Shown piece by piece: positions 24,147-37,150 of a DNA stretch of 64,000 bases. The notes under the pieces were generated by a model. The model was given only the letters and a program-made list of their open reading frames with translations, was not told the DNA's origin and ran no database searches. This DNA is from Omphiscola glabra. Its lineage: Eukaryota; Mollusca; Gastropoda; Lymnaeidae. Each line of letters begins with the position of its first letter. Position 1 is the stretch's first letter. The stretch spans positions 56,116,108 through 56,180,107 of the forward strand of contig OZ024794.1 in NCBI GenBank assembly GCA_964017045.1, given 5' to 3'. The position numbers and the translations under genes were made by a program.

Positions 24147-25180
24147 TGAAGCTAGGGAGACGTTTAAGGTTAGAGAAGTGAAGCTAAGGAGACGTTTAGG
24201 GTTAGAGAAGTGAAGCTAAGGAGACGTTTAAGGTTAGAGAAGTGAAGCTAAGGAGACGTTTGAGGTTAGAGAAGTGAAGCTAAGGAGACGTTTAAGGTTA
24301 GAGAAGTGAAGCTAGGGAGACGTTTAAGGTTAGAGAAGTGAAACTAAGGAGACGTTTAAGGTTAGAGAAGTGAAGCTAAGGAGACGTTTAAGGTTAGAGA
24401 AGTAAAGCTAAGGAGACATTTAATGTTAGAGAAGTGAAGCTAAGGAGACGTTTAAGGTTAGAGAAGTGAAGCTAAGGAGACGTTTAAGGTTAGAGAAGTG
24501 AAGCTAAGGAGACGTTTAGGGTTAGAGAAGTGAAGCTAAGGAGACGTTTAAGGTTAGAGAAGTGAAGCTAGAGAGACGTTTAAGGTTAGAGAAGTGAAGC
24601 TAAGGAGACGTTTAAGGTTAGAGAAGTGAAGCTAAGGAGACGTTTAAGGTTAGAGAAGGGAAGCTAAGGAGACGTTTAAGGTTAGAGAAGTGAAGCTAGG
24701 GAGACGTTTAAGGTTAGAGAAGTGAAACTAAGGAGACGTTTAAGGTTAGAGAAGTGACGCTAAGGAGACGTTTAGGGTTAGAGAAGTGAAGCTAAGGAGA
24801 CATTTAATGTTAGAGAAGTGAAGCTAGAGAGACGTTTAAGGTTAGAGAAGTGAAGCTAAGGAGACGTTTAAGGTTAGAGAAGTGAAGCTAGAGAGACGTT
24901 TAAGGTTAGAGAAGTGAAGCTAAGGAGACGTTTAAGGTTAGAGAAGTGAAGCTAAGGAGACGTTTAAGGTTAGAGAAGTGAAGCTAAGGAGACGTTTGGG
25001 GTTAGAGAAGTGAAGCTAAGGAGACGTTTAAGGTTAGAGAAGTGAGGCTAGGGAGTCGTTTAAGGTTAGAGAAGTGAGGCTAGGGAGTCGTTTAAGGTTA
25101 GAGAAGTGAAGCTAGGGAGTCGTGAAGGTTAGAGAAGTGAAGCGAAGGAGTCGTTTAAGGTTAGAGAAGGGAGATTAGGG
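24147..25180. repeat. 32-bp minisatellite, about 32 copies
   Basis: The unit begins gaagctaaggagacgtttaa and continues ggttagagaagt. Substitutions such as cta(g/a)gg and ttt(a/g)gg are scattered. It contains ttaggg by chance and is not telomeric. Confidence 0.97.
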
Positions 25181-25246
25181 AATCTTGAACATGTTAAAAT
25201 ACAAAAGTCTCCTATAATTGAGAAAACGTGGGTATAATCTAATATT

Positions 25247-25795
25247 TAAGGCAATGGTTCTCAACTGGTTGATGTCAGCACAAGGCAATGGTTTTCAACT
25301 GATGTTGTCGGCACAAGGCAATGGTTTTCAACTGGTTGTTGTCGGCACAAGGCAATGGTTTTCATTTGGTTGTTATCGACACAAGGCAATGGTTTTCAAC
25401 TAGTTGTTGTCGGCACAAGGCAATGGTTTTCAACTGGTTGTTATCGACACAAAGCAATGGTTTTCAACTGGTTGTTATCGGCACAAGGCAATGGTTTTCA
25501 ACTGGTTTTTATCGACACAAGGCAATGGTTTTCAACTGGTTTTGTCCTCACAAGGCAATGGTTTTCAACTTGTTGTTGTCGGCACAGGGCAATGGTTTTC
25601 AACTGGTTGTTATCGACACAAGGCAATGGTTTTCAACTGGTTGTTATCGACACAAGGCAATGGTTTTCAACTGGTTGTTGTCGACACAAGGCAATGGTTT
25701 TCAACTGGTTGTTATCGACACAAGGCAATGGTTTTCAACTGGTTGTTGTCGACACAAGGCAATGGTTTTCAACTGGTTGTTGTCGGCACAAATAT
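25247..25795. repeat. 34-bp minisatellite, about 16 copies
   Basis: The unit begins ggcaatggttttcaactggt, period 34 bp. Three overlapping open frames of 130-200 residues on the plus strand all come from this array. Confidence 0.96.
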
Positions 25796-25948
25796 TTAAA
25801 CAATTAGTCGAAGTGTGTTGTATAAAATATTTGTGTAAATGGATCAATAAAATAGTGTGTGTAAGGGGGGGGGGGCGGGGCAGCAGATTACATCACTTTC
25901 CCCCATCCCCACCAAACTGAAATATTACATTCACTGAAAAAGACCGAG

Positions 25949-26400
25949 CTAATGCTCTTTAATGGCCCCGGCAAGTATGGTACAGGCTTGCCTCATCTGT
26001 TGGACAGTCCCGTAAATAAGACTATCGACATGGTTGGCTGGGAGGACACCAAACACGCCAGTCGCCAGCGTGAAGCACTCGGCTAGAAGGTGCTCGACAG
26101 TATCCGGCGCCTGTCCACAATGACGGCAATGCTCTGTCCTCATCTGGGTGATGAGGCTCTGCCGGTGGCGTTTAAGACTTCACCACTGATCGCCTTTGCG
26201 TTAGGTTTTGGACATGCTCCGGTAAAGTTTTCGGGCCGTGTTCCCTTGTTCCCATTATTTAATCCATTCCTCTTGGAAGAGTTCCGTAATCCAGGCTTGG
26301 GCCCCCAATTGGGTCATTGGCCTGTTAGGTTGTGTCGGGGAAGAGCCTTGCCTCGCGAGACAGTCGGCTCTGTCTTGTGGTTCCCCACCAAACAGAAATA
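25949..26400 (-). pseudogene. Non-LTR retrotransposon ORF2 C-terminal fragment
   Basis: The minus-strand translation contains EHCRHCGQAPDTVEHLLAEC, the zinc-knuckle (CxxC...H...C) found downstream of the reverse transcriptase in many LINEs. Upstream, in another frame, is AQAWITELFQEEWIK followed by a disrupted stretch with stops. Frames change at least twice, so it is dead. The reverse transcriptase core is absent. Confidence 0.7.
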
Positions 26401-27540
26401 AGGCTGCATATATAAATATGCTATTGAAAAGCCAGTCCTCGGACAATAGTTATAAAGTATTCCATAGACAGTAGTTATAGAGTATTCCAAATACATGTGA
26501 TAAAGCAGCTATGAAGTAGTCCACAGTTCTTGTAAAAAAGATCTATATTAACCAAAAAAATGCACATTTGGAGAGATGATGTATTTAAGATTGCACGTCA
26601 CGATTTATAGATCTTAATTTTATTTTTCTGTGTTATCAGTGAACGCCCTAGATGTGTTGGATATATCTCTCCAAACACCCCATCAGATAGAGATTTAACA
26701 AAATATATATACATTTAATGAGTGGAAATGTTGAAATTAAAATCACGAGAAACGCCTCTACAGCCATGGGAACTGTTTAGTAAAGAATTTTGTCGTAACA
26801 CTGACGTTTAAGAGGTTGCCCACAAACGTTTCTTGCATGATTGCCTTTGTGGTTATGTTTTTGCATATATTTCATGCAATTTTTTTTTTAGATTAAGTTC
26901 AATCTTAAAAAAAAAATCAGGCGAGCATGTTTCAAATTGTGACCAAATGTTTGACACGTAGAGAAATAATGTATCATTGTCCCACCCCTTCGATTTCCCC
27001 GGCAAATTTGGTTAAGGCCTCGAGCACTGACGTACAAGAAACAATTCACACAGCAGCATTGCGACTACATTAAATCATAAGAGCTGGCCACTGCATGTGC
27101 AAATGAATTCAATTACCGAAACCACACCGAGAAAACGTCTCTTCAAATTTCAGTGTGTTTTCATGAATGTGCATGCGAAATAACTTTGGCCCGTTTAACA
27201 TACCGGGCAAACAACATCACCATGAGAAAAGGAAACAATTAACCTACGTGCAATTTCAATTAAAACTGTCCCTGGGTAACAATTGATTGAGTCAAATGCA
27301 TTCCAAACACTGCAAGATTTGAGGTACGTTTAGACATGCTGAAGTGCACTGTTCGAGCGTGTCAGCGGGAGATGAGAAAGGTCTGCTGTCTTATTGACAT
27401 CATTAAAAGGCGCATATGCCGCAGGCGGTGTGAATGGCTCTAGATTCCCCATTGACCAGTTAGTGGAGTCGACTGTTGACTTATTTGTGGGCCGAGCAGA
27501 CATGGACCAAATTAGACACAGCTATAAACGGATTGACTTG
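26401..27540. other. Upstream region of the second chitin-binding gene; no gene seen
   Basis: AT-rich, unique-looking sequence with no recognisable coding exon. It would contain the proximal regulatory region of the gene whose TATA box is at 27545. Confidence 0.4.
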
Positions 27541-27544
27541 AGGG

Positions 27545-27553
27545 TATATATAT
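27545..27553 (+). promoter_or_regulatory. TATA box of CBM14-like paralog A
   Basis: gggTATATATATtcc is followed about 50 bases later by a consensus donor (ag|gtaagt at 27603). The same layout occurs at the paralog (39379), which supports both calls. Confidence 0.6.
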
Positions 27554-27574
27554 TCCACGGACAACAGTTGCGAT

Positions 27575-27602
27575 GTTTTAATATAACCAGATATATTTAG
27601 AG
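27575..27602 (+). other. Likely 5' untranslated exon of paralog A
   Basis: From the expected start about 30 bases after the TATA box to the donor at 27603. The intron would end at a ttgcag acceptor at 28383, 56 bases before the ATG. The start site is inferred. Confidence 0.45.
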
Positions 27603-27751
27603 GTAAGTTGGGGATAACGCCGCACAAGTCAGGAACACATAATAATGTGGAATAATACAAACATAATTAATTATAATAATAATTAATAAATTTATCTGAA
27701 TCAGCAAAAAGAACGAGAAATGGACTTAAATGTAAAATTTCAATTACCTAA

Positions 27752-27779
27752 ATTTTTTTTTTTTTTTTTTTTTTTTTTT
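27752..27779. repeat. Poly-T tract
   Basis: A run of 28 T in the presumed 5' UTR intron of paralog A. It could be the tail of a minus-strand retro-insertion, but I see no element body. Confidence 0.9.
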
Positions 27780-28439
27780 GCGTTGTTTCTCTTTAAACCT
27801 TGTGGAAACGAATCAAGTATTTTATTTACCGTTTGGAATTAAAGCTCCAAATATCGATACGAATATTATAGATTAGATAAAGACTTTGAGCATGAATTCC
27901 GTCTATTTCAGAACACAATAATCTTCACATTTAAGAACACACACAAAAAAAAACAACAGTATTATTGTCAGAAAATATCGCCAGACACTGATCCTGGTCT
28001 CTGCTGACCTCTTTTACATCCTGATAATTTACTTCCCCATTAAATTCATTATTCTGTAGCTGCCCAAGATAATATCATCTCTAACGCTCGGGCTATCAAA
28101 GACAGTTTCTCGGAGAGTGAAACAAACACCATTAATTACCGTTGTAAGTTTTAACACTTTCCTTCTTGCTTGATGTTCCATGATGCAAGAATTTATTTTA
28201 GTCCTGATACAAAGGGGTTTTTAAACAATGAATTATGGCACAACACACTAAACAAATGAAACCGCTCTGAGTACTATTATAAACAGAGATGTTTTAAAAA
28301 TCTTGTCCGCAATATACGACACATGTTGTCATGACGGATATAATCCCTAAAATGATTATTTGACTATTTCCCGCCAGTTGCAGCAACACACCCACCGGGG
28401 TCTGGAAGCTGTCAAGGGCTGTTGCTGAGACGTAACACC

Positions 28440-31400
28440 ATGGAAGGTCGAACCATCATTACACTTATTACCGTGGCCATTGTCTCACAGTGCATTGTCG
28501 CAAATGTAGAGTACTTGAGCGGAGACAAGCGTGGTAAGTTCTGTTCTTGCTACTCTGCAGAGCTTGTACAGATTGCGATACTTTCTATGCATTCTTTTGA
28601 TTTTGAGGAGTGTTTAATTTTTTATAGAGCCTAGTGAGAAAAAAATATTACTAAGTCTAATGTCCACTAGTTGTGTAGAGCCTAGTGCGATAATATCTTA
28701 GTTACTGTCCACTAGTGTTATAGAGCCCAATGTTATACGATCTTGGTAATGTCCACTACTTGTATAGAGCTTGGTAATGTCCACGTAATGCTTTACGATC
28801 TTGGTAATTTCCACTACTTGTATAGAGCTTAATGCTTTACGATCTTGGTAATGTCCACTACTTGTTCCCGAAAAGTTGGCCGTAAAGCGAAAAGCCGTAT
28901 AATGAATCAATAATTTTGATATAAACCCATACAAATTTAATTGGATCTGTTCCAATTTTTGTATAAAATAATATAGTCGTTAGTTCATAAATCATTTTAT
29001 TCTTTTCATTTCCTATAAAAATACAAGTACAAAACATTGTAATAGTAAACATAAATTTAAAAAAATAAACATATAAATTAAAAAACAAAAGAAATCATAT
29101 GCACATATTTATACATAAAATAAAATTCACCAATTAATCCAAACAAACAAAACAGTAACAAACACATCAACTTACCGAGTCACAGGATATGAATAAGGTG
29201 GGATAGCACAGGAAATAAGGCAGACTACTAAAGCAGAGCCGTCTAAGGGGAGAAGCTGAAACTAAAGAGAGGATATCTATTGGCCGTATAATGAAACATC
29301 GTGGGCCGTAAACCGAAAAAGTGCCATAATTTAAAGTTGGCCGTAAAGCGAAAAGCCGTATAAAGAGCGGCCGTATAACGAGGTATGGGTGTAGTTAACA
29401 ATCATAAGTGTTCACCATTAATGTTATTCCCTGAAGTTTTTTTTATAAAGGAAGTTTAATTGCAATATTTCACACATGGTTATACGTTATGATGCAGTAA
29501 AAGAACCGCTGCAGTAAGCTTTTTGATATATTTTTAATAACAGTTTCCTTTCATAAAGAAAATACAATAAAAATACCAGAACGTTCACGAATTCAGTTTT
29601 CAAAGAAAATTTCAACGAACGCCTTAACGGAAGTTTAAACTATGTATTGAATAATTTCGCGAGCTTCCATGATTACCCTTTGTTTTTATACCTAAGCTTT
29701 AACCGGTAGTTATGTGGCTTTATTTGATGTGGATGTGGGTATAACTGATAGGCATGTGGTTTTAATCTATAGGCATGTGATTTTCTTTCAACGGCATATA
29801 TTATATATCTAGTTCAATTTTGAAAACGCCGTTGTATGACAATGTAACACCAAAGCTTGTCTGCTATCTATGACCATCTAACACCAAAGCTTGTCTGCTA
29901 TCTATGACCATGTAAAACCAAAGCTTGTCTGCTATCTATGACCATGTAACAGCAAAGCTTGTCTGCTATCTATGACCATGTAACAGCAAAGCCTGTCTGC
30001 TATCTATGACCATGTAACAGCAAAGCCTGTCTGCTATCTATGACCATGTAACAGCAAAGCCTGTCTGATATCTATGACCATGTAACACCAAAGCCTTTTT
30101 GCTATCTATGACCATGTAACACCAAAGCCTTTTTGCTATCTATGACCATGTAACACCAAAGCCTTTTTGCTATCTATGACCATGTAACACCAAAGCCTTT
30201 TTGCTATCTATGACCATGTAACACCAACGCCTGTCTGCTTTCCACAGAATACAACGCCCTCTGTCCGAATACGACGAGATACGCGGTCGTATCTCTACCT
30301 CCACAGTTGTGCGACGCTCGTGGTTACATCATGTGCTGGGAGGGTGAGTACACAATGTCCCCATCCACCAATCCTCCACCCAATCTACTTGTTATATCCA
30401 TTATATCCCCGCTTCTTATTTCAAAATAATCCTTCTTCATTACCCGTACAATCTATGGCCTTCCAACTCACAATGTACATCCATACCCCCCACCGACCGC
30501 CACTGACACTACAACCATTCCCCCAAACCCCACCAACCATCCCAATCTTCGCTCCTTTCATCCCCATCACACCTTACACTCACTGTTACCCATACCCGCT
30601 CTACCTAACACCCTATACCCACCTTCTTCATCATTTAATGAGATTGGCCAGACTGTATGCCCGGATGTTCTATTAATACATTTTCACCGTAAAATGACAA
30701 ACCCTAGACGTTTTTTAATGGAACAATAAATCATCGGTTTTTGGAACACTTTCATCAGCAGTATTCCGCTGTAACAGTTCATTGCCTAACAATGTCAAGT
30801 CAACAAAGTGTGATCTGTGCTCGCGTCATTTTGTCAATGTTTTACGTGTCTGTTTTACGTGTCTGTTTTGCGTGTCTGTTTTACGTGTCTGTTTTACGTG
30901 TCTGTTTTGCTGTCAATATTATAACAAAATTCCGATGATGCCATAGATCACTCAGAGGCGTAGTTGAGATTGTTTTCGACGGTTTTGGTTTAAGATGGCG
31001 AATCTATGAGGCACTATGTCATCAATGTCATCTGTGTCCCCGAATATGCCGCTCGTCCAATTTTAAACATGCTCATTATCATTAATTCAGATCTTTTCAT
31101 TGTCTCAAGGTTCTTCAACCAGTCATTTCTCTCAAGGTTCTTCAACCAGTCATTTCTCTCAAGGTTCTTCAACCAGTCATTTCTCTCAAGGGTCTTCAAC
31201 CAGTCATTTCTCTCAAGGTTCTTCAACCAGTCATTTCTCTCAAGGTTCTTTAACTAGTCATTTCTCTCAAAGTTCTTCAACCAGTCATTTCTCTCAAAGT
31301 TCTTCAACCAGTCATTTCTCTCAAAGTTCTTCAACCAGTCATTTCTGTTGTACACAGGTGTAGCTAAAGCCATCAACAGGTGTGGTGTTGACCAGAGATT

Positions 31401-34400
31401 TAACAATGCCACTGGCTGGTGTGACGCAGCCAGCAATGTTCCACTTCCAAGTGGCTGCACCAACAACCAAACAGCCAACCGTTACCCAGGTAACTATGAA
31501 TGTTGTCAATCGGAATTGAGTAAATTATATCAAGCGAGGGTTCTGTTGTTTTGATGGAAGGGTATTAAGTCGATCCCTTCTCACGATGGTTCTGTTGTTT
31601 TGATGGAAGGGAATTAAGTCACCCCCTTTTCACGATGGTTCTGTTGTTTTGATGGGCGGGGAATAAGTTAATCCCATCACACGAGGGTTCTGTTCTTTTG
31701 TATTTTAATATTTAACGAGATTATTCTTCTTTTAAAGAATAAAATATATATATATTATTTTTTTCTTTCTATTCTTATGTCAGGCCTTGCTAATCATTAA
31801 TCCGATTCGTGGGCTATTGCTTTTCCGTACATTCTGCTGCATGCTAAGTTGATTTCTTTTTACCACCAAGCCTTTTTGTTTCGTATCGATACTATGATAG
31901 TGGGGACAAATCGATACCCAATAAATTGATTTAAAAATTACAAGGAACGCGACTAATAACTTATTCACTGATATAACTCACTTGGGCCCGTTCGACACAA
32001 TTTAGTCTCACCTCTTTTTTTTTAAAAGGTAGTATTATGATTTGGCATTTAGTAACACTAACTTACTCTACCCCCCCCTCAACTGTTCTTTCTGCGTGCC
32101 TTGGGGTGGGCGTGGTGATACCATTTGTTAAATGCCTGGTTCATGTAGTGGCGTTGCGAAGGGGGGACAAAGGGGGCATCATGCCCCGGGAGCTACTCAC
32201 AAAGGGGCGCCAAATGGTATATTTTACATATAATATTGTATTGTTTTCGAATAGGGGGGGGGGGCGCTAAAAGGTATTGTGCCCCGGGCGCGAGTTAAGC
32301 TCGCTACGCCACTGGGTTCATGGCAACTTAACACTCTGAAATCAACACTTCCTTAAAATAAGGATTATATTTCTCTGCTCGGAGTCAAGCTCAGGAACCG
32401 AAGTTCTCCCTTACATACTTCCAGCGCCCCTAGCTCTGTTGAGTAATTTATCACCCCTTAATACATCTTGGTGCTGGCCTCTTTGAGAATTACTGTTCTT
32501 AATAGTTTATTGAAAATCTATTTTTAGTCTCCTGTTTCGAGCGAGGAGCCACTGTCGTGGCGATGAATTCCACTTGCAAAAAGTACTACCAGTGTATGCC
32601 CGGAGGATATAACTACACAATGACTTGCCCCGTGTAAGTTGAACTTAGCTGAGATATTCGTATTTTGAGGATCATTGTTAAAAAAAAAAACAATTAACAG
32701 TGGCGTAAATAAAAAGGTTGCAGGAGGGGGTAGGAAGGGGGCGACCGCCAAGGCACGCCACTGAGAATACAGAATTATGGTGAATATGTTATTGAATATG
32801 CTTGAATAGGTTTCCCATAGGTTCAGATGCAAATACTGTCAAGTTCTTAGTGTGTGTTACACACCGTTAGTTTATTTTATAAGAACACTTGTACTTTGAA
32901 ATGGGGGCAGGGGTCCATTGCTCCGACTGAAAGCTTTGACCCCCACCAAACTTCCTGTGAGAAGACAGAAATTCCATGCTAGAGTATAGAGTTAGTAATC
33001 TTCTTCCGTGTAAAAGAAATTTCCCATAAGTAAGCTTAGCAGCGATTTGACACACAATGATTACTGAAATTTGTGTGTAAATTAGATTCAAGTGCGAAAT
33101 TTGAAAATTCTGGAGATAATACGTTAAAAAAGGGGGGGGGGGGGAATGACTACAAAATTGTGTAGATGAAAAACAAGTTGCAGTTAAAGTTAAAGGGAAG
33201 CTTTCATACATAACAAATTAACACTTATAATCTACATATAAGCACCACATTCCTTTAAATTTGAAGTAGCCAGAGTTTTGTTTAGATGAAATCTAAAACA
33301 TTTAATTTATGAAAACAACCGCCATTTTTGACGGGTAATATTTCTCATATTTACCTTAAAATGCATGTCCGTCATATTTTAGGTTTAAGGTTATTCATTT
33401 GAACTAAATGGCAAATTTAGCAATTATCCGTGAAAAAATAAAGATGATCTCATAAATTCATAATCTTGATATGAACAAAGGAATATTCTTCTCTTAAAAA
33501 AGAAAAAAAGAATCAGGCAATTCTTTTTATTACCCGTTCAACGTGGCGGACGATTGCAGAAATTAAACATAGCTTATTTAAAACTATTCTTCAATCTATT
33601 GTAAGGCTAAGGAAGCAATTTTTTTTTCTCCTGCACCCTGAAATCTTTTCGAGTGCAAACTTAAAGTATTTATCGATTAATATTAATGTACTTTATCTTC
33701 GCACGTTTCTCTGTCCAGCCCATCATATTTCGTGCCTAAAACAGAAAGGTGCATCTACGCCTTCCCCCCTTTCCTTGATGACATTCCACCAGAAACCTTC
33801 GCCGACTGTCAGGCTAAGGATGGCTACACAGTGAGTTCGTTATAGCTTTTAAAACACTGCCACAAAAGAACACGTGGTCCACTTTGACATTTTGACAGAC
33901 GTAACACTATCTTTCAGTTTCTATGATGGAAAACGTGCACTCGTTTTGAGCAATCTCGGATATGAAACACGTAAAAGCTGGCCAAGACATTCCATTGGTA
34001 GTGTTCGCCTCGTTCTCCCCGTCGGCCTGGGTAACATTCAAGGGCTACTACACCCACGTTCTCCGATGACATTGGGTTCTGTGGCACAAACCAATAGACT
34101 TTTGTTGATCACTTTAGTTGAAGAGATCATGAAGTTATCGACAAGAAAGTAAACAATTTAAACGCAAAGGGGTAAAGCTATGCGTGTACATTCAAATATG
34201 TCAGCACCCAAACAAAATGTATTGGAACACTATGCTTTATAGGGAGGTCACTGTCTCTTGCTGGAATGGGTGTTTACACAAAGTGGTGTCTCAAGCATTG
34301 GAAAGTTCGGAATAGAATCTTAATGAGACCTAGCAAAAAACAGAGAAAAATTATTTTGAGAATTTTTTTTAGAAAAGCGTGTGCATTAAAAATCAACAAG

Positions 34401-34698
34401 GTTTAGAGTATGTTCATTTGAACAAAACCCTTAAACACTACATGTGACTTTACCTGTGTGACACTACATGTGACACTAATTGTGACACGACATGTGACAC
34501 GACATGTGACACTACATGTGACACTACACGTGACAAACATGTGACACTACATGTGACACTACACGTGACACTTCATGTGACACTAAATGTGACAGTACAT
34601 GTGACTCTATATGTGACTCTACTAGAGCACATTTTCTCTACATCTTGCTATTTGTTTTCGTCTTTCAGGAGGAGCAGCTCAGGTCAGGAAGGCGGTAG
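28440..34698 (+). CDS. Secreted CBM14-like chitin-binding protein, paralog A
   Basis: Exons 28440-28533, 30248-30343, 31358-31489, 32528-32633, 33719-33830 and 34669-34698 (phases 1,1,1,2,0) encode 189 residues. Residues 1-22 are a signal peptide. The first six-cysteine domain starts at Cys37 (YNALC) and has a wider Cys2-Cys3 spacing (CDARGYIMC) than typical CBM14. The second has the classical core (CKKYYQC) and cysteines in TCP, ERC and ADC. Potential N-glycosylation sites include NNAT, NST and NYT. The ATG was chosen because the upstream extension begins with TTG and lacks a hydrophobic leader. It shares exon number, phases, three exon lengths (96, 106 and 112 nt) and motifs (YNALC, RFNN.T.WCD, NVPLP.GC, GGYNYT) with the gene at 40024, so the two are tandem duplicates. 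Chitin binding is inferred from the cysteine pattern. Confidence 0.9.
28636..28862. repeat. Degenerate repeat in intron 1 of paralog A
   Basis: Blocks of gtccactacttgtatagagc and acgatcttggtaatgtcc recur with variable spacing. Confidence 0.75.
28868..29385. mobile_element. Unclassified element or remnant with repeated ends
   Basis: gttggccgtaaagcgaaaag followed by ccgtataa occurs at both ends (about 28873 and 29333), and ggccgtataa recurs at 29281 and 29371. The interior is AT-rich and non-coding. The repeats are direct, so this may be two partial insertions. I do not recognise the family. Confidence 0.45.
29833..30235. repeat. 34-bp minisatellite, about 12 copies, next to a 3' splice site
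   Basis: The unit begins tgtctgctatctatgaccat. The last partial copy (tgtctgctttccacag) is itself the acceptor of exon 2 of paralog A. Confidence 0.95.
30837..30912. repeat. 13-bp repeat, about 6 copies
   Basis: Repeats of tgttttacgtgtc in intron 2 of paralog A. Confidence 0.9.
31107..31345. repeat. 27-bp minisatellite, 9 copies, next to a 3' splice site
   Basis: The unit begins tctcaaggttcttcaaccag; the final copy leads directly into tttctgttgtacacag, the acceptor of exon 3 of paralog A. Confidence 0.95.
31530..31700. repeat. About 52-bp repeat, 3-4 copies
   Basis: ggttctgttgttttgatgga recurs every about 50 bases just downstream of exon 3 of paralog A. Confidence 0.85.
32146..32314. mobile_element. 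hAT MITE, 8-bp TSD GGTTCATG
   Basis: A 169-bp element with ends tagtggcgttgcgaagg and gctcgctacgccactg. Perfect duplications ggttcatg flank it at 32138-32145 and 32315-32322. It lies in intron 3 of paralog A and contains internal gccccggg repeats. Confidence 0.82.
32698..32763. mobile_element. Short MITE of the cagtggcg type
   Basis: Ends cagtggcgtaaat and ggcacgccactg enclose only 66 bp, just after exon 4 of paralog A. No target duplication was found. Confidence 0.45.
34437..34625. repeat. Short-period repeat of acatgtgacact type, before the last exon
   Basis: Irregular repeats of (t)acatgtgacac with 10- and 18-bp spacing end 43 bases before the acceptor at 34668. Confidence 0.88.
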
Positions 34699-34943
34699 AA
34701 CAACGATTCACCAATATCAATAGAATGTTCTAACAACATCAATTAAATGTTCTACTAACATCAATAGAATGTTTTATTAACGATAATATTTAAACAAATG
34801 ATCCAAGTAACAGTTACCATAATATTTGGAGACTTTCCTACAGAATTCTCACGAAGAAGAAGCTGTTCTACTTGACTTAAGACTTATCTTGAACATTACA
34901 TCTATAACACAACTGTTGAGCAACGTGCCCCACTGAGAAAAAA

Positions 34944-34949
34944 AATAAA
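34944..34949 (+). terminator. Polyadenylation signal of paralog A
   Basis: AATAAA about 245 bases after the stop codon at 34696-34698. Confidence 0.45.
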
Positions 34950-37000
34950 TTTGATGCTTCATGTGATCTATGGTTTTAATTGTTATGTGTTCCTTAAATT
35001 GTTTTTTTTCAGTTAAACCTAAATTTTTTGTTTTGGATCCAAAAACACACATTCAACGTGATTTTTATTATTACTAGCATATTTATTTTCTACATACCGC
35101 TGCACTTTTAAACCAATATGATACTGCCATGATTTTTTTTTACATAGCTCGTGATTCGATCATTCACTAGACTTTTTTTTTAATACAAGGGTAATGTCTT
35201 GAATCCATTTAGCTATGATTAAAAGAGATGAAAAGTTTACGTACATAAATTTATATCTGCTTTTCGCGCCCCGTCTCTTTTCACGCTTCCACCAATTTGA
35301 TTTCTTGCTCCTTTTATCACTGTCGCCTCGTCTCGTGGTATGATCACGGAGGTCTTTACAGAAAAGGTTATTTTTAGCGCGATAAAAATTATTGACAAGA
35401 AAGTCACTCGTGTAATTGAATGATTCCATGACCGATAAGTATAACCTTTTTGTGTGCAGAGAGCTGCATATAAAGTATTATTTTTGGGTGGTTCCCGAGA
35501 TACTTTTCTAGGAATTTAGAATATTGCCTGCGAGTTCTATGGAGTGAAAGCTTGGAAGTAACATACATAATTCTCTATGTAACTATGTCCGCCACTAACG
35601 CTAAGGTCCAAAAGCCTGCAAACTAAAATTATCGATAATTGAGCTAAACGATATTCTTAAAAATACCGCAAGTGAGTTTGGTGAGTAATATTTACTTTCG
35701 TTTTACATTAGAATATTAACATAGTTTATGGATGGTGGCGTATGGGGGTTGGTGGGGGAACACTGATGAGGAATTTCATGAAGTGTGTAACTAGAAGGCA
35801 TGTTTTGTCAAGTAACTGTAGCAGAAGGGAAGTTCACGCATTGATGTCGCTATGTTTTGCGGATTATAGCTAGTGTCTAAAAAATAATTCCTGAGTGGAT
35901 CTTGTCCGCTCCGCTCTCATTGCGCACAGTGCTGCGCTCTCATTCGCTGATTACCCCGCCGAGCGCTTAATTACTTACGCACCAATAGCACACAAAAGAA
36001 CACCTAGCTCAGGCCTGCACAACTCAAAATGTAAGGCGGGCCGTAAAACTTTATGAAAAACTTGAGCGGGCCGAAAGAAAATAGAACAGGGGGAAAAGCT
36101 ATTAAGTAAATAATTATAAAAATCAACATTTCGTTACATCGCGGACCGCAAAGTGGGTACTGGCGGGCGGGTGTCGCATCAAGGGTCGTCTGTTGTGCAG
36201 ACCTTATCTAGATGATCAAATTTCATGCAATGAGTGATTGTCCTTTAAACGATCTGGCAGTAATATTTGAATTGGATCTCCACACGTGGAATGGACAGTA
36301 CGTTACGTGCAGAACGTGGTTGTGTTGCCCAAGCTAATCAATGTAATAGTTCTTAGTATTTATTTCCAATGCACATAAAACCTCTGGGCTTATTGGCTCA
36401 ACCAGATTTCCGGAGAATAAAAGGTTGACATTTTTAATTTACGCCACTAAAGACAAGCTTATAACATTCATTATACTTTTAGTAAGCTTTTAGAAATCTT
36501 TTTTTTTAAATCTGTCATTATTATATTTAGAAGATTTAAATTTAACACTGGGCTAAATTGCTTTTAAGGCTTCAGAATTTTAACATTTTACGAACATTTT
36601 CTTAATCATATCACGGGAAAGAATTGCGGGCTAATGTGCTTCTGTGGTCCCCTTATTGGGAGTCACTTCCCTTTGTTTATGATAGATTTAGGGTTCGGGT
36701 TAGGGTGAGCGACAGAGGGACCAGTAGCGTGCAATTACCGAATTGCGTTCCGGATTAAACGATTCATCGGGCCCGCAGATTGCCCCACCCCTGATCCATA
36801 ACATATCTCAAATTATGCGTCTTATATAACATAACTTCAGGCAACTTAACACGCATAAATGTTAAATGTACCTGTAAATCAGGTGCAACATATTTTCCTT
36901 GCTAAAATGAACAGTGGAGATGCCCATATATGGTGTTCTTCTGCTTCAAAAAAAAAAACACCAACAAAATCACGCTCAATCATTCCTGTCATGGGGGTTA
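34950..37000. other. Intergenic stretch between the paralogs; one MITE, no gene seen
   Basis: Apart from the element at 36010-36205 and a single MITE-like end near 36770 (gattgccccacccctg), I see only short unsupported frames. Confidence 0.4.
36010..36205. mobile_element. hAT-like MITE with degenerate TSD
   Basis: Inverted ends caggcctgcacaac and gttgtgcagacctt with internal gcgggccg blocks. Flanks acctagct and atctagat match at 6 of 8 positions, consistent with an aged 8-bp duplication. Confidence 0.55.
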
Positions 37001-37150
37001 TCTTTACCATCAACTTGGACATAAGTTTTCCCAGTTCATTCACTCATACCTGACATGTGATTTACTTTACCATCAACTTGGACATAAGTTTTCCCAGTTC
37101 ATTCACTCATACCTGACATGTGATTTACTTTACCATCAACTTGGACACAA
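37001..37150. repeat. 63-bp tandem repeat, 2.4 copies
   Basis: catcaacttggacataagtt recurs at 37008 and 37071; a third, truncated copy starts at 37134. Confidence 0.92.

Noticed and set aside
24147..25180. Telomere-like ttaggg motifs
   Set aside because: They occur once per 32-bp unit at a variable position and come from a ttt(a/g)ggttag variant; not a telomeric array.
25218..25920. Overlapping open frames of 130-200 residues
   Set aside because: Products of the 34-bp minisatellite; three frames are open at once, which argues against coding.
36685..36800. Possible further hAT element end (gattgccccacccctg)
   Set aside because: Only one end is visible; no partner end or target duplication was found.
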